Part shown: positions 16,834 through 24,228 of the stretch, piece after piece
Layout: each line of letters opens with the position of its first letter
Numbering within the stretch: the stretch's first letter is position 1
Position numbers and translations under genes: made by a program
NCBI RefSeq assembly: GCF_964063325.1
Contig: NZ_OZ061315.1
Location: forward strand, 4,402,001-4,466,000
DNA length: 64,000 nucleotides
Source of the DNA: Hafnia alvei
GTDB lineage: Bacteria; Pseudomonadota; Gammaproteobacteria; Enterobacterales; Enterobacteriaceae
Direction: 5' to 3'
Notes under the pieces: generated by a model
Databases searched by the model: none
The model's input: the letters and a program-made list of their open reading frames with translations, nothing else
Told to the model about the DNA's origin: nothing

Positions 16834-17535
16834 TTACTTGCGGCCTTTACGCTGCTGCTTTTTAGGTTGAGCAGCCGGTTTTTCCGGTTGTTCAACTGCA
16901 GCCATACCACCCAGGATCTCACCTTTGAAGATCCATACCTTAACGCCGATTACACCATAAGTGGTGTGCGCTTCAGAGGTGTTGTAATCGATATCCGCAC
17001 GCAGAGTATGCAACGGAACACGACCTTCACGGTACCATTCGGTACGCGCGATTTCAGCACCGCCAAGGCGGCCGCTTACTTCAACTTTAATACCTTTAGC
17101 GCCCAGACGCATTGCGTTCTGTACAGCACGCTTCATAGCACGACGGAACATAACACGACGTTCCAGCTGTGAAGTGATGCTATCAGCAACCAATTTTGCG
17201 TCCAGTTCTGGTTTACGAACTTCGGCGATATTGATTTGCGCAGGAACGCCAGCGATATCCGCTACGACCTTACGCAGTTTTTCGACATCTTCACCTTTCT
17301 TGCCGATAACGATGCCTGGACGAGCAGTGTGAATAGTCACACGGATGCTCTTCGCAGGACGCTCGATAACGATGCGAGAAACGGAAGCTTTCGCCAGTTC
17401 CTTAGTCAGGAATTGACGAACTTTAAAGTCGCTGTCCAGGTTGTCAGCGAACTCTTTGGTATTCGCGAACCAAGTAGAGTTCCAAGGTTTGACAATACCC
17501 AGGCGAATACCATTAGGATGTACTTTCTGACCCAT
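16834..17535 (-). CDS. rpsC: 30S ribosomal protein S3
   Basis: Head protein S3 of the mRNA entry channel and helicase. The 233 residues equal E. coli. The N-terminal KH domain holds IHTARPGIVIGKKGEDVEKL (GxxG loop IGKKGE), and the C-terminal domain contains RTEWYREGRVPLHTLRADID. The tail is basic (KKQQRKGRK). Located 17 bp after rplV in the S10 operon. Confidence 0.99.
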   Translation of the reverse strand: MGQKVHPNGIRLGIVKPWNSTWFANTKEFADNLDSDFKVRQFLTKELAKASVSRIVIERPAKSIRVTIHTARPGIVIGKKGEDVEKLRKVVADIAGVPAQINIAEVRKPELDAKLVADSITSQLERRVMFRRAMKRAVQNAMRLGAKGIKVEVSGRLGGAEIARTEWYREGRVPLHTLRADIDYNTSEAHTTYGVIGVKVWIFKGEILGGMAAVEQPEKPAAQPKKQQRKGRK

Positions 17536-17552
17536 TGCTAGTCTCCAGAGTC

Positions 17553-17885
17553 TCAGCGATCGGACACAACCACTGTAATGTGGCTGGTGCGCTTCAGGAT
17601 ACGATCTGCACGACCTTTAGCACGCGGCATAATGCGCTTCATGCTTGGGCCTTCGTCGACGAAGATTTTCGTCACTTTCAGATCATCGATGTCAGCGCCA
17701 TCGTTGTGTTCTGCGTTAGCAATAGCAGACTCAAGTACTTTCTTAACCAGACCAGCAGCTTTCTTGTTGGTGTAGGCTAAAGTTTCCAGAGCTTGCGACA
17801 CTTTCTTACCGCGGATCAGGTCAGCAACGAGGCGAACCTTCTGAGCAGAAGAACGAGCGTGGCGATGTTTAGCGATAGTTTCCAT
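17553..17885 (-). CDS. rplV: 50S ribosomal protein L22
   Basis: L22 contacts all 23S rRNA domains and its long beta-hairpin lines the exit tunnel constriction (region GPSMKRIMPRAKGRADRI, about residues 80-97). This hairpin is where macrolide-resistance deletions occur; no deletion is visible. The 110 residues equal E. coli. It starts 14 bp after rpsS ends in the S10 operon. Confidence 0.99.
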   Translation of the reverse strand: METIAKHRHARSSAQKVRLVADLIRGKKVSQALETLAYTNKKAAGLVKKVLESAIANAEHNDGADIDDLKVTKIFVDEGPSMKRIMPRAKGRADRILKRTSHITVVVSDR

Positions 17886-17899
17886 CTCTTCCTCCTACC

Positions 17900-18178
17900 T
17901 TAGCGCTTTTTAGCTTTTTTATCAGCCGCATGGCCGCGATAAGTACGAGTCGGCGCGAATTCACCTAACTTGTGACCGACCATTTCATCGGCTACAAATA
18001 CTGGAACGTGCTGACGACCATTATGGACAGCGATGGTCAAACCGATCATGTTTGGAAAGACCGTTGAACGACGGGACCAAGTCTTAATAGGCTTTTTGTC
18101 TCCGCTTTCCACCGCTTTCTCTACCTTCTTCAGCAAGTGCAGGTCAATGAAAGGACCTTTCTTGAGAGAACGTGGCAT
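17900..18178 (-). CDS. rpsS: 30S ribosomal protein S19
   Basis: Head protein S19, partner of S13 and contact to A- and P-site tRNAs. The 92 residues equal E. coli. MPRSLKKGPFIDLHLLKKVE and the motif MVGHKLGEFAPTRTYRGH are present. It lies 14 bp after rplB in the S10 operon. Confidence 0.99.
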   Translation of the reverse strand: MPRSLKKGPFIDLHLLKKVEKAVESGDKKPIKTWSRRSTVFPNMIGLTIAVHNGRQHVPVFVADEMVGHKLGEFAPTRTYRGHAADKKAKKR

Positions 18179-18192
18179 GGCTTATCCTCTAA

Positions 18193-19017
18193 TTATTTTT
18201 TACTACGGCGACGTACGATGAATTTATCAGTACGCTTGTTGCTGCGGGTCTTCTTACCTTTGGTCTGCAGGCCCCATGGGGAAACAGGGTGCTTACCAAA
18301 GTTACGACCTTCACCACCACCGTGTGGATGGTCGACTGGGTTCATCGCAGTACCGCGAACGGTAGGACGAACACCACGCCAGCGGCTTGCACCTGCTTTA
18401 CCCAGAACGCGCAGCATATGCTCAGCGTTACCAACTTCGCCTAAGGTAGCACGGCAGTCGGATGGGATTTTACGCATTTCACCAGAACGCAGACGCAGGG
18501 TGACATATGCACCATCGCGAGCAACGATCTGAACGTATGCGCCAGCAGAACGAGCTAGCTGACCACCTTTGCCTGGTTTCATTTCTACGTTATGAACGGT
18601 AGAACCAACCGGGATGTTACGCATCGGCAAGGTGTTGCCAGGTTTGATAGCAGCATCAACACCAGACTGAATCTGGTCACCCGCTTTCAGGCCTTTAGGC
18701 GCCAGGATATAACGGCGTTCGCCGTCTTTGTACAGAACCAGTGCGATATTCGCAGAACGGTTCGGATCATATTCCAGACGCTCAACAACAGCAGGAATAC
18801 CATCTTTGTTGCGTTTGAAGTCAACCAGACGATAATGCTGTTTGTGACCACCACCGATGTGACGAGTGGTGATGCGGCCATTGTTGTTACGGCCACCGGA
18901 TTTGCTCAGTTTTTCAAGCAACGGGGCATACGGTTTGCCCTTGTGCAGCTCAGGGTTAACCACTTTAACAACGTGGCGACGACCCGGAGATGTCGGTTTA
19001 CATTTAACAATTGCCAT
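18193..19017 (-). CDS. rplB: 50S ribosomal protein L2
   Basis: Essential for subunit association and the peptidyl transferase centre. The 274 residues compare with 273 in E. coli. The conserved C-terminal motif GVRPTVRGTAMNPVDHPHGG holds the functionally important His, and the tail is basic (NKRTDKFIVRRRSKK). Located 19 bp after rplW in the S10 operon. Confidence 0.99.
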   Translation of the reverse strand: MAIVKCKPTSPGRRHVVKVVNPELHKGKPYAPLLEKLSKSGGRNNNGRITTRHIGGGHKQHYRLVDFKRNKDGIPAVVERLEYDPNRSANIALVLYKDGERRYILAPKGLKAGDQIQSGVDAAIKPGNTLPMRNIPVGSTVHNVEMKPGKGGQLARSAGAYVQIVARDGAYVTLRLRSGEMRKIPSDCRATLGEVGNAEHMLRVLGKAGASRWRGVRPTVRGTAMNPVDHPHGGGEGRNFGKHPVSPWGLQTKGKKTRSNKRTDKFIVRRRSKK

Positions 19018-19036
19018 TGTTCGCTACTCCTCCGAC

Positions 19037-19339
19037 TTACTCTGCGCCGCCGATGAAGTCCAGATTCTGGCCTTCTTTCAGGGTGACGTAAGCTTTTTTC
19101 CAGTCGCTACGACGACCAACACGCTGACCGTGACGCTTCACTTTACCTTTAACTACCAGGGTGTGAACTGCATCAACTTCAACTTCGAACAGTTTCTTAA
19201 CTGCGGCTTTGATTTCTGCTTTAGTTGCATCTTTAGCAACTTTGAGAACGATGGTGTTGGTTTTTTCCATCACCATAGACGCTTTTTCAGAAACGTGCGG
19301 CGCGCGCAGTACTTTCAGCAGACGTTCTTCACGGATCAT
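19037..19339 (-). CDS. rplW: 50S ribosomal protein L23
   Basis: L23 forms the trigger-factor and SRP docking site at the tunnel exit. The 100 residues equal E. coli. Typical stretches are VLRAPHVSEKASMVMEK and the loop KVKRHGQRVGRRSDWKKAYV. Its ATG overlaps the rplD stop (ATGA), so the two are probably translationally coupled. Confidence 0.99.
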   Translation of the reverse strand: MIREERLLKVLRAPHVSEKASMVMEKTNTIVLKVAKDATKAEIKAAVKKLFEVEVDAVHTLVVKGKVKRHGQRVGRRSDWKKAYVTLKEGQNLDFIGGAE

Positions 19340-19941
19340 GCCAGCATCTCCTCAACTTGCTTCACAGCGTCAGCAGTCATAACCACTTTGTCGAAGGCGA
19401 TCAAGCTAACTGGGTCGATACCTGTAACGTCACGCACATCAACCTTGTACAGGTTGCGAGCGGCCAGGAACAGATTTTCGTCGACTTCGCCGGTTACAAT
19501 CAGCACGTCTTCCAGCGCCATGTCTTTCAGTTTCTGTGCCAGCAGCTTAGTTTTAGGCGCTTCTACAGAGAACTTCTCGACGACGATCAGACGATCTTGA
19601 CGTACCAGTTCGGACAGAATGCTTTTCAGCGCGCCGCGGTACATCTTTTTGTTAACTTTTTGACTGTGATCCTGAGGCTTCGCAGCGAATGAAACGCCAC
19701 CGGAACGCCAGATCGGGCTCTTAACAGAACCAGAACGAGCGCGACCAGTACCTTTCTGACGCCACGGTTTTTTGCCTGAACCAGTTACTTCAGCACGGGT
19801 CTTCTGAGCACGAGTACCTTGACGGGCACCAGCTGCATAAGCAACTACAACCTGGTGTACCAGCGCTTCGTTGAAATCACGACCGAAGGTAGTTTCGGAA
19901 ACAGTCAGCGCGCTTTGCGCGTCTTTCAATACTAATTCCAT
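19336..19941 (-). CDS. rplD: 50S ribosomal protein L4
   Basis: L4 lines the exit tunnel and in E. coli represses the S10 operon, both by attenuation and at translation, through the leader upstream of rpsJ. The 201 residues equal E. coli. The tunnel loop reads KKPWRQKGTGRARSGSVKSP (about residues 57-76). It lies 10 bp after rplC and overlaps rplW by 4 bp. Confidence 0.99.
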   Translation of the reverse strand: MELVLKDAQSALTVSETTFGRDFNEALVHQVVVAYAAGARQGTRAQKTRAEVTGSGKKPWRQKGTGRARSGSVKSPIWRSGGVSFAAKPQDHSQKVNKKMYRGALKSILSELVRQDRLIVVEKFSVEAPKTKLLAQKLKDMALEDVLIVTGEVDENLFLAARNLYKVDVRDVTGIDPVSLIAFDKVVMTADAVKQVEEMLA

Positions 19942-19951
19942 TCCTATCTCC

Positions 19952-20581
19952 TCACGCCTTAACAGCTGGTTTAACGATCAGGTCGCCACCGGTTGCACCC
20001 GGAACAGCACCCTTAACCAGCAGCAGGTTGCGCTCAGCGTCAACACGTACTACATCCAGGCTCTGAACGGTTACGCGTTCGTTACCCAGTTGGCCTGCCA
20101 TTTTCTTGCCTTTGAACACTTTGCCCGGAGTCTGGTTCTGACCGATAGAACCCGGAACGCGGTGAGACAAGGAGTTACCATGGGTAGCATCTTGGGTACG
20201 GAAGTTCCAGCGCTTAACTGTGCCAGCAAAACCTTTACCTTTAGAAGTACCGGTAACGTCAACTTTTTTAACGTCAGCAAAAATTTCAACGCTAATGCTC
20301 TGACCTACGGTGAACTCTTCGCCTTCGTTCAGACGGAATTCGCGCAGGGTGCGGCCAGCTTCTACGCCAGCTTTAGCGAAGTGACCAGCTTCTGGCTTAG
20401 ATACACGGTTTGCTTTTTTAGCACCCGTAGTTACCTGTACAGCGCAGTAGCCGTCGTTATCCAGGCTTTTCACCTGAGTAACACGGTTTGCTTCGATTTC
20501 GATAACGGTTACTGGGATAGATACGCCATCTTCAGTGAAGATGCGGGTCATACCCACTTTTTTACCGACTAAACCAATCAT
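19952..20581 (-). CDS. rplC: 50S ribosomal protein L3
   Basis: Assembly initiator L3, close to the peptidyl transferase centre. The 209 residues equal E. coli. MIGLVGKKVGMTRIFTEDGV at the start and GSIGQNQTPGKVFKGKKMAG in the central extension are intact; the Gln in GQNQTPG is the site methylated by PrmB in E. coli. It lies 32 bp after rpsJ. Confidence 0.99.
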   Translation of the reverse strand: MIGLVGKKVGMTRIFTEDGVSIPVTVIEIEANRVTQVKSLDNDGYCAVQVTTGAKKANRVSKPEAGHFAKAGVEAGRTLREFRLNEGEEFTVGQSISVEIFADVKKVDVTGTSKGKGFAGTVKRWNFRTQDATHGNSLSHRVPGSIGQNQTPGKVFKGKKMAGQLGNERVTVQSLDVVRVDAERNLLLVKGAVPGATGGDLIVKPAVKA

Positions 20582-20613
20582 TGTTTCAACCTCTCAATCG
20601 TTCAATGACCTGA

Positions 20614-20925
20614 TTAACCCAGGCTGATCTGCACGTCTACACCAGCAGCCAGATCCAGACGCATCAGAGCATCAACGGTTTTCTCGGTTGGCTCAACGAT
20701 GTCAACCAGACGCTTGTGAGTGCGAATTTCGTACTGATCGCGCGCGTCTTTGTTGACGTGCGGAGAAATCAGAACGGTAAAGCGCTCTTTGCGGGTCGGC
20801 AGCGGGATCGGACCACGGACTTGCGCACCAGTGCGCTTAGCAGTCTCGACGATTTCCGCGGTTGATTGATCGATCAGACGATGATCAAACGCTTTCAGGC
20901 GGATACGGATTCTTTGGTTCTGCAT
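20614..20925 (-). CDS. rpsJ: 30S ribosomal protein S10 / NusE
   Basis: S10 is a head protein and also the antitermination factor NusE, binding NusB and NusG. The 103 residues equal E. coli. [20 protein letters not shown] and [15 protein letters not shown] are typical. First gene of the 11-gene S10 operon; the 5' leader carries the L4 control elements. Confidence 0.99.
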
Positions 20926-21099
20926 GAGACCAGAGCTCCAATTATTTTATAAACGTAAAAAATTACTCCTCACACCCATTTCGATTGATGGGGGAGTGTA
21001 ATCGTTCAACATATAACCCCCATATCGGGAGTATTGTTCGATAGTCTAGGACTATCTCTGATTCAGAATCAGACTTACCAAGATTAGGTAAGCCCGCGC
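20926..21099 (-). promoter_or_regulatory. S10 operon leader, L4-responsive
   Basis: About 170 nt separate the promoter from rpsJ, matching the E. coli leader of about 172 nt. A strong hairpin (20965-20997, arms ACTCCCCCAT and ATGGGTGTGAGGAGT on the minus strand) is followed by a U-run (20957-20962), the arrangement at which L4 with NusA causes attenuation in E. coli. The rpsJ ribosome site GGAGCTCTGG lies in the next hairpin region. Identification is by similarity and layout. Confidence 0.85.
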
Positions 21100-21127
21100 A
21101 TTATACGTAAACCAGCTCAGGAAGCAA
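21100..21127 (-). promoter_or_regulatory. S10 operon promoter
   Basis: On the minus strand TTGCTT (21122-21127), a 16-bp spacer and TATAAT (21100-21105) are followed by a GC-rich discriminator GCGCGGGC, typical of a stringent ribosomal promoter. In the remaining 208 bp up to gspO I see no further clear element. Confidence 0.85.
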
Positions 21128-21335
21128 CCTAAATGCGCAAAAATAGTGGAAAGCCTTCCGCCCTATCCTAACTGTGTAGCGCAATTTTTATCACATATAC
21201 GCAGTAAGAGTACGTGTTTAGGTCCTGAATTGCATAAAATTCATACAGCGGTGTGACATAGACTCCAATTAAATACCCTCTATTGCTCAATACGCTTAGA
21301 TATGATGATGCACATATCGAATGGAGGTGATACAG

Positions 21336-22076
21336 ATGGAATTGCTTGCGGAAATCTATTCATGCGTCATTTCAGACAATGGAGTGCGTGTAGAACTAAG
21401 CGTCGTATTTGCCTTTTGTGCTAGTTGCGCTACTTATGTCACAAGACGTGCCATACCTAAGCAATTTCTTTCTCCAGATGCTGCTTCCACTTTTGACACT
21501 CCGCCTCTGCCTTCTATCTGCAGAGGTAACCTAATGATGCAAATCGGGTATGGTATATTTTTTCTCGCTATTTCTATCTGGCCTCATATCAGCCTATCAA
21601 TCTTGCCTATTATTTGGCTAGTTAGCTGGTTTCTCATCACCTTGTCACTTTTGGATATTCAGCATTACCTCTTGCCAGATATACTTACATTACCCCTACT
21701 CTGGCTAGGTCTTGGTTTTAATGCCTGCACTCATGCTATTCCAATAGAACACGCTGTGGCTGGTGCAATCACGGGTTATACCTTTATTTGGCTTCTAGGC
21801 TGGATCACTAAACATTTGGCTGGAAAGATGGGTATCGGATTAGGTGACGCCAAACTGTTAGCCGCGCTTGGTGCATGGGCTGGGTATGAAAACTTGGCAT
21901 TGATATCTGCAAGTGCTTCGCTTGGCGGGATTATTTGGTGGGTTACAAGACAGTTTTGTTCAATGAAAAAGAACCACCCTCTACCTTTTGGTCCTTGCTT
22001 GTCCATCGCCGGCTGGGTGGTTATTTTCGATATATTGCAATCATGGAAATTAAGCTTCTTCTTTCACCTGAGCTAG
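21336..22076 (+). CDS. gspO: Type IV prepilin peptidase family protein GspO/HopD-like
   Basis: Inner-membrane aspartyl protease family that cleaves prepilin-like leader peptides. The 246-residue frame has several hydrophobic spans. The two catalytic Asp contexts are DIQHYLLPD and GLGDAKLLAALGAW; the segment LTLPLLWLGLGFNA is shared with E. coli HopD. There is no CxxC-type N-terminal methylase domain. The ATG at 21336 has an excellent GGAGGTGA seven bases upstream, so it is preferred over the in-frame ATG at 21321. It ends 27 bp inside the convergent bfr. No gsp genes accompany it, so its substrate is unknown. Confidence 0.85.
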   Translation: MELLAEIYSCVISDNGVRVELSVVFAFCASCATYVTRRAIPKQFLSPDAASTFDTPPLPSICRGNLMMQIGYGIFFLAISIWPHISLSILPIIWLVSWFLITLSLLDIQHYLLPDILTLPLLWLGLGFNACTHAIPIEHAVAGAITGYTFIWLLGWITKHLAGKMGIGLGDAKLLAALGAWAGYENLALISASASLGGIIWWVTRQFCSMKKNHPLPFGPCLSIAGWVVIFDILQSWKLSFFFHLS

Positions 22077-22526
22077 TAGGTAATTTTGGATACCCAAACG
22101 TTGGATAAGCTCCAACTCAGTTTCCAGCCAGTCGATATGCTTTTCTTCGTCAGACAGGACTTCAATCATGAGATCACGGCTAACATAGTCATGGACTGAG
22201 TCTGCATAAGCTATGCCTTCGCGTAAGTTTTTTGCACCATCGAGTTCTAACTTAAGATCGGATCTCAACATTTCTTCCACGTCTTCTCCAATATTAAGTT
22301 TCCCTAAATCTTGAAGATTTGGCAGCCCTTCTAAAAAAAGAATCCTTTCGATGTAACGATCGGCATGTTTCATCTCATCGATCGACTCGTGGTACTCAAT
22401 ATCATTGAGCCTTGTGAGGCCCCAATTTTTGAACATGCGTGCATGAAGGAAATACTGATTGATGGCTACAAGTTCATTTCCAAGTAGCTTATTGAGGTGG
22501 CCAATAACCTTTTTATCGCCTTTCAT
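22050..22526 (-). CDS. bfr: Bacterioferritin
   Basis: Haem-containing 24-mer that oxidises Fe(II) and stores iron. The 158 residues equal E. coli. Ferroxidase ligands E18, E51, H54, E94, E127 and H130 and haem ligand M52 lie in the usual contexts (NELVAINQYF; IDEMKHADRY; DEEKHIDWLE). The ATG at 22526 follows GGAGGG and gives the MKGDKKVIG start. It lies downstream of bfd, whose product releases iron from it, and overlaps gspO tail to tail. Confidence 0.97.
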   Translation of the reverse strand: MKGDKKVIGHLNKLLGNELVAINQYFLHARMFKNWGLTRLNDIEYHESIDEMKHADRYIERILFLEGLPNLQDLGKLNIGEDVEEMLRSDLKLELDGAKNLREGIAYADSVHDYVSRDLMIEVLSDEEKHIDWLETELELIQRLGIQNYLLAQVKEEA

Positions 22527-22598
22527 AAACAAAACCCTCCGCTTCCAGTTCTTTTAGTGTAGAACCAGAGACTGAAGAGTCAAAAAATAACCCTATTT

Positions 22599-22796
22599 TT
22601 ATGCCACGTTTATGAAGTTACTTTGAAGTACCGTGGTTTCCTCATCGAAAATCTCTCGAGCCTGACGAATACATTTGCCGCATTCAGATCCGAATGGAAC
22701 TATTTTGCGTAAATGATGAAGAGTGCTCGGCTGATATTTGCGGATTGCATGACGTATCGTTTTGTCCGAAATCCCATTACATAAGCAAACGTACAT
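22599..22796 (-). CDS. bfd: Bacterioferritin-associated ferredoxin
   Basis: [2Fe-2S] protein that docks on bacterioferritin and reduces stored iron for release. The 65 residues compare with 64 in E. coli. Cluster cysteines are in MYVCLCNG (C4, C6) and GSECGKC (CxxC, residues 39 and 42). Iron-limited expression is suggested by a Fur-box-like dyad just upstream (22832-22850). It precedes bfr by 72 bp on the same strand. Confidence 0.96.
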   Translation of the reverse strand: MYVCLCNGISDKTIRHAIRKYQPSTLHHLRKIVPFGSECGKCIRQAREIFDEETTVLQSNFINVA

Positions 22797-22831
22797 ATTC
22801 TACTCTTTATTGATTTGATAATAATAGTCTA

Positions 22832-22850
22832 AATAATAAACGTTATCATT
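22832..22850 (-). promoter_or_regulatory. Probable Fur box upstream of bfd
   Basis: AATGATAACGTTTATTATT on the minus strand resembles the Fur 7-1-7 pattern TGATAAT-N-ATTATCA at 12 of 14 arm positions. It lies about 40 bp upstream of bfd, whose E. coli homologue is repressed by Fur. Confidence 0.55.
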
Positions 22851-22921
22851 TCAATAAAGGCATCTTGTTTTCTTGCTTATAATATGTACTAACTTGAAAC
22901 AACACATGTTTTTCTTGTAAT

Positions 22922-22948
22922 AAAAAAGGGCGCCTAAGCGCCCTTTTA
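22922..22948 (-). terminator. Terminator of the str operon after tufA
   Basis: AAGGGCG and CGCCCTT flank a short CCTAAG loop, with A-runs on the left that read as a U-run on the minus strand just past tufA. The right flank is also T-rich. Confidence 0.9.
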
Positions 22949-22973
22949 TTGCATTCAGTTCAGAAGCTAAATA

Positions 22974-24158
22974 TTAGCTCATTACCTTAGCAACAACACC
23001 AGCACCAACGGTACGGCCGCCTTCGCGGATTGCGAAACGCAGACCATCGTCCATTGCGATTGGGTGGATCAGGGTAACGATCATTTTGATGTTATCGCCT
23101 GGCATTACCATTTCCACGCCTTCTGGCAGTTCGATGGTACCGGTCACGTCAGTTGTACGGAAGTAGAACTGTGGACGGTAGCCTTTGAAGAACGGAGTAT
23201 GACGGCCGCCTTCATCTTTGCTCAGAATATAAACTTCTGACTCGAACTTGGTGTGTGGTTTGATAGAGCCTGGTTTAGCCAGAACCTGACCACGTTCGAT
23301 GTCTTCACGCTTGATACCACGCAGCAGAACACCAACGTTCTCGCCTGCACGACCTTCGTCCAGCAGTTTACGGAACATTTCAACGCCGGTACAAGTTGAT
23401 TTAACGGTATCTTTGATACCAACGATCTCAACTTCTTCACCAACTTTAACGATACCGCGCTCTACACGACCGGTAACAACAGTACCACGGCCAGAGATAG
23501 AGAATACGTCTTCGATTGGCAACAGGAATGGCTTGTCGATAGCACGTTCTGGTTCTGGGATGTAAGAATCCAGAGTTTCAGCCAGTTCTACGATCTTAGC
23601 TTCCCACTCAGCTTCGCCTTCCAGCGCTTTCAGAGCAGAACCACGGATGATTGGAGTATCATCGCCTGGGAAGTCGTACTGAGACAGAAGTTCACGAACT
23701 TCCATTTCTACCAGTTCCAGCAGCTCTTCATCATCAACCATGTCGCATTTGTTCAGGAATACGATGATGAAAGGAACGCCAACCTGACGACCCAGCAGGA
23801 TGTGCTCACGAGTCTGAGGCATAGGGCCGTCAGTCGCAGCAACAACCAAGATAGCGCCGTCCATCTGCGCAGCACCGGTGATCATGTTTTTAACGTAGTC
23901 AGCATGCCCTGGGCAGTCAACGTGCGCGTAGTGACGTGACGGGGTGTCATATTCAACGTGAGAAGTGTTGATGGTGATACCACGTGCTTTTTCTTCTGGC
24001 GCGTTATCGATCTGGTCGAATGCACGTGCAGAACCACCGTAGGTTTTAGCCAGAACGGTAGTGATTGCAGCAGTCAGGGTAGTTTTACCGTGGTCAACGT
24101 GGCCGATTGTACCAACGTTAACGTGCGGTTTTGTACGTTCAAATTTTTCTTTAGACAC
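22974..24158 (-). CDS. tufA: Elongation factor Tu
   Basis: GTPase that brings aminoacyl-tRNA to the ribosome. The 394 residues equal E. coli. G-motifs: GHVDHGKTT (P-loop), DCPGHADY, NKCD (about residues 136-139) and GSALKALEG. Position after rpsL-rpsG-fusA identifies it as the tufA copy; a tufB copy is likely elsewhere but not in the window. Strongly biased codon use, as expected for the most abundant protein. Confidence 0.99.
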   Translation of the reverse strand: MSKEKFERTKPHVNVGTIGHVDHGKTTLTAAITTVLAKTYGGSARAFDQIDNAPEEKARGITINTSHVEYDTPSRHYAHVDCPGHADYVKNMITGAAQMDGAILVVAATDGPMPQTREHILLGRQVGVPFIIVFLNKCDMVDDEELLELVEMEVRELLSQYDFPGDDTPIIRGSALKALEGEAEWEAKIVELAETLDSYIPEPERAIDKPFLLPIEDVFSISGRGTVVTGRVERGIVKVGEEVEIVGIKDTVKSTCTGVEMFRKLLDEGRAGENVGVLLRGIKREDIERGQVLAKPGSIKPHTKFESEVYILSKDEGGRHTPFFKGYRPQFYFRTTDVTGTIELPEGVEMVMPGDNIKMIVTLIHPIAMDDGLRFAIREGGRTVGAGVVAKVMS

Positions 24159-24228
24159 GGCTTTATTCCTTACTCTTGTGCTCTCCCTTCATAGAGAGAG
24201 CACGGGATCAATGTTTTAAACTAGTAGC

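Noticed and set aside
18866..19600. A 244-codon plus-strand frame opposite rplB, rplW and rplD
   Set aside because: It is antisense to three certain ribosomal protein genes, has no domain I recognise and arises from their strong codon bias.
19871..20572. A 233-codon plus-strand frame opposite rplC
   Set aside because: Antisense shadow of rplC with composition set by the codon use of the true gene; no ribosome site.
22050..22076. Frameshift or error where gspO and bfr overlap
   Set aside because: Both proteins keep full family length and C-termini, so the 27-bp tail-to-tail overlap is real.
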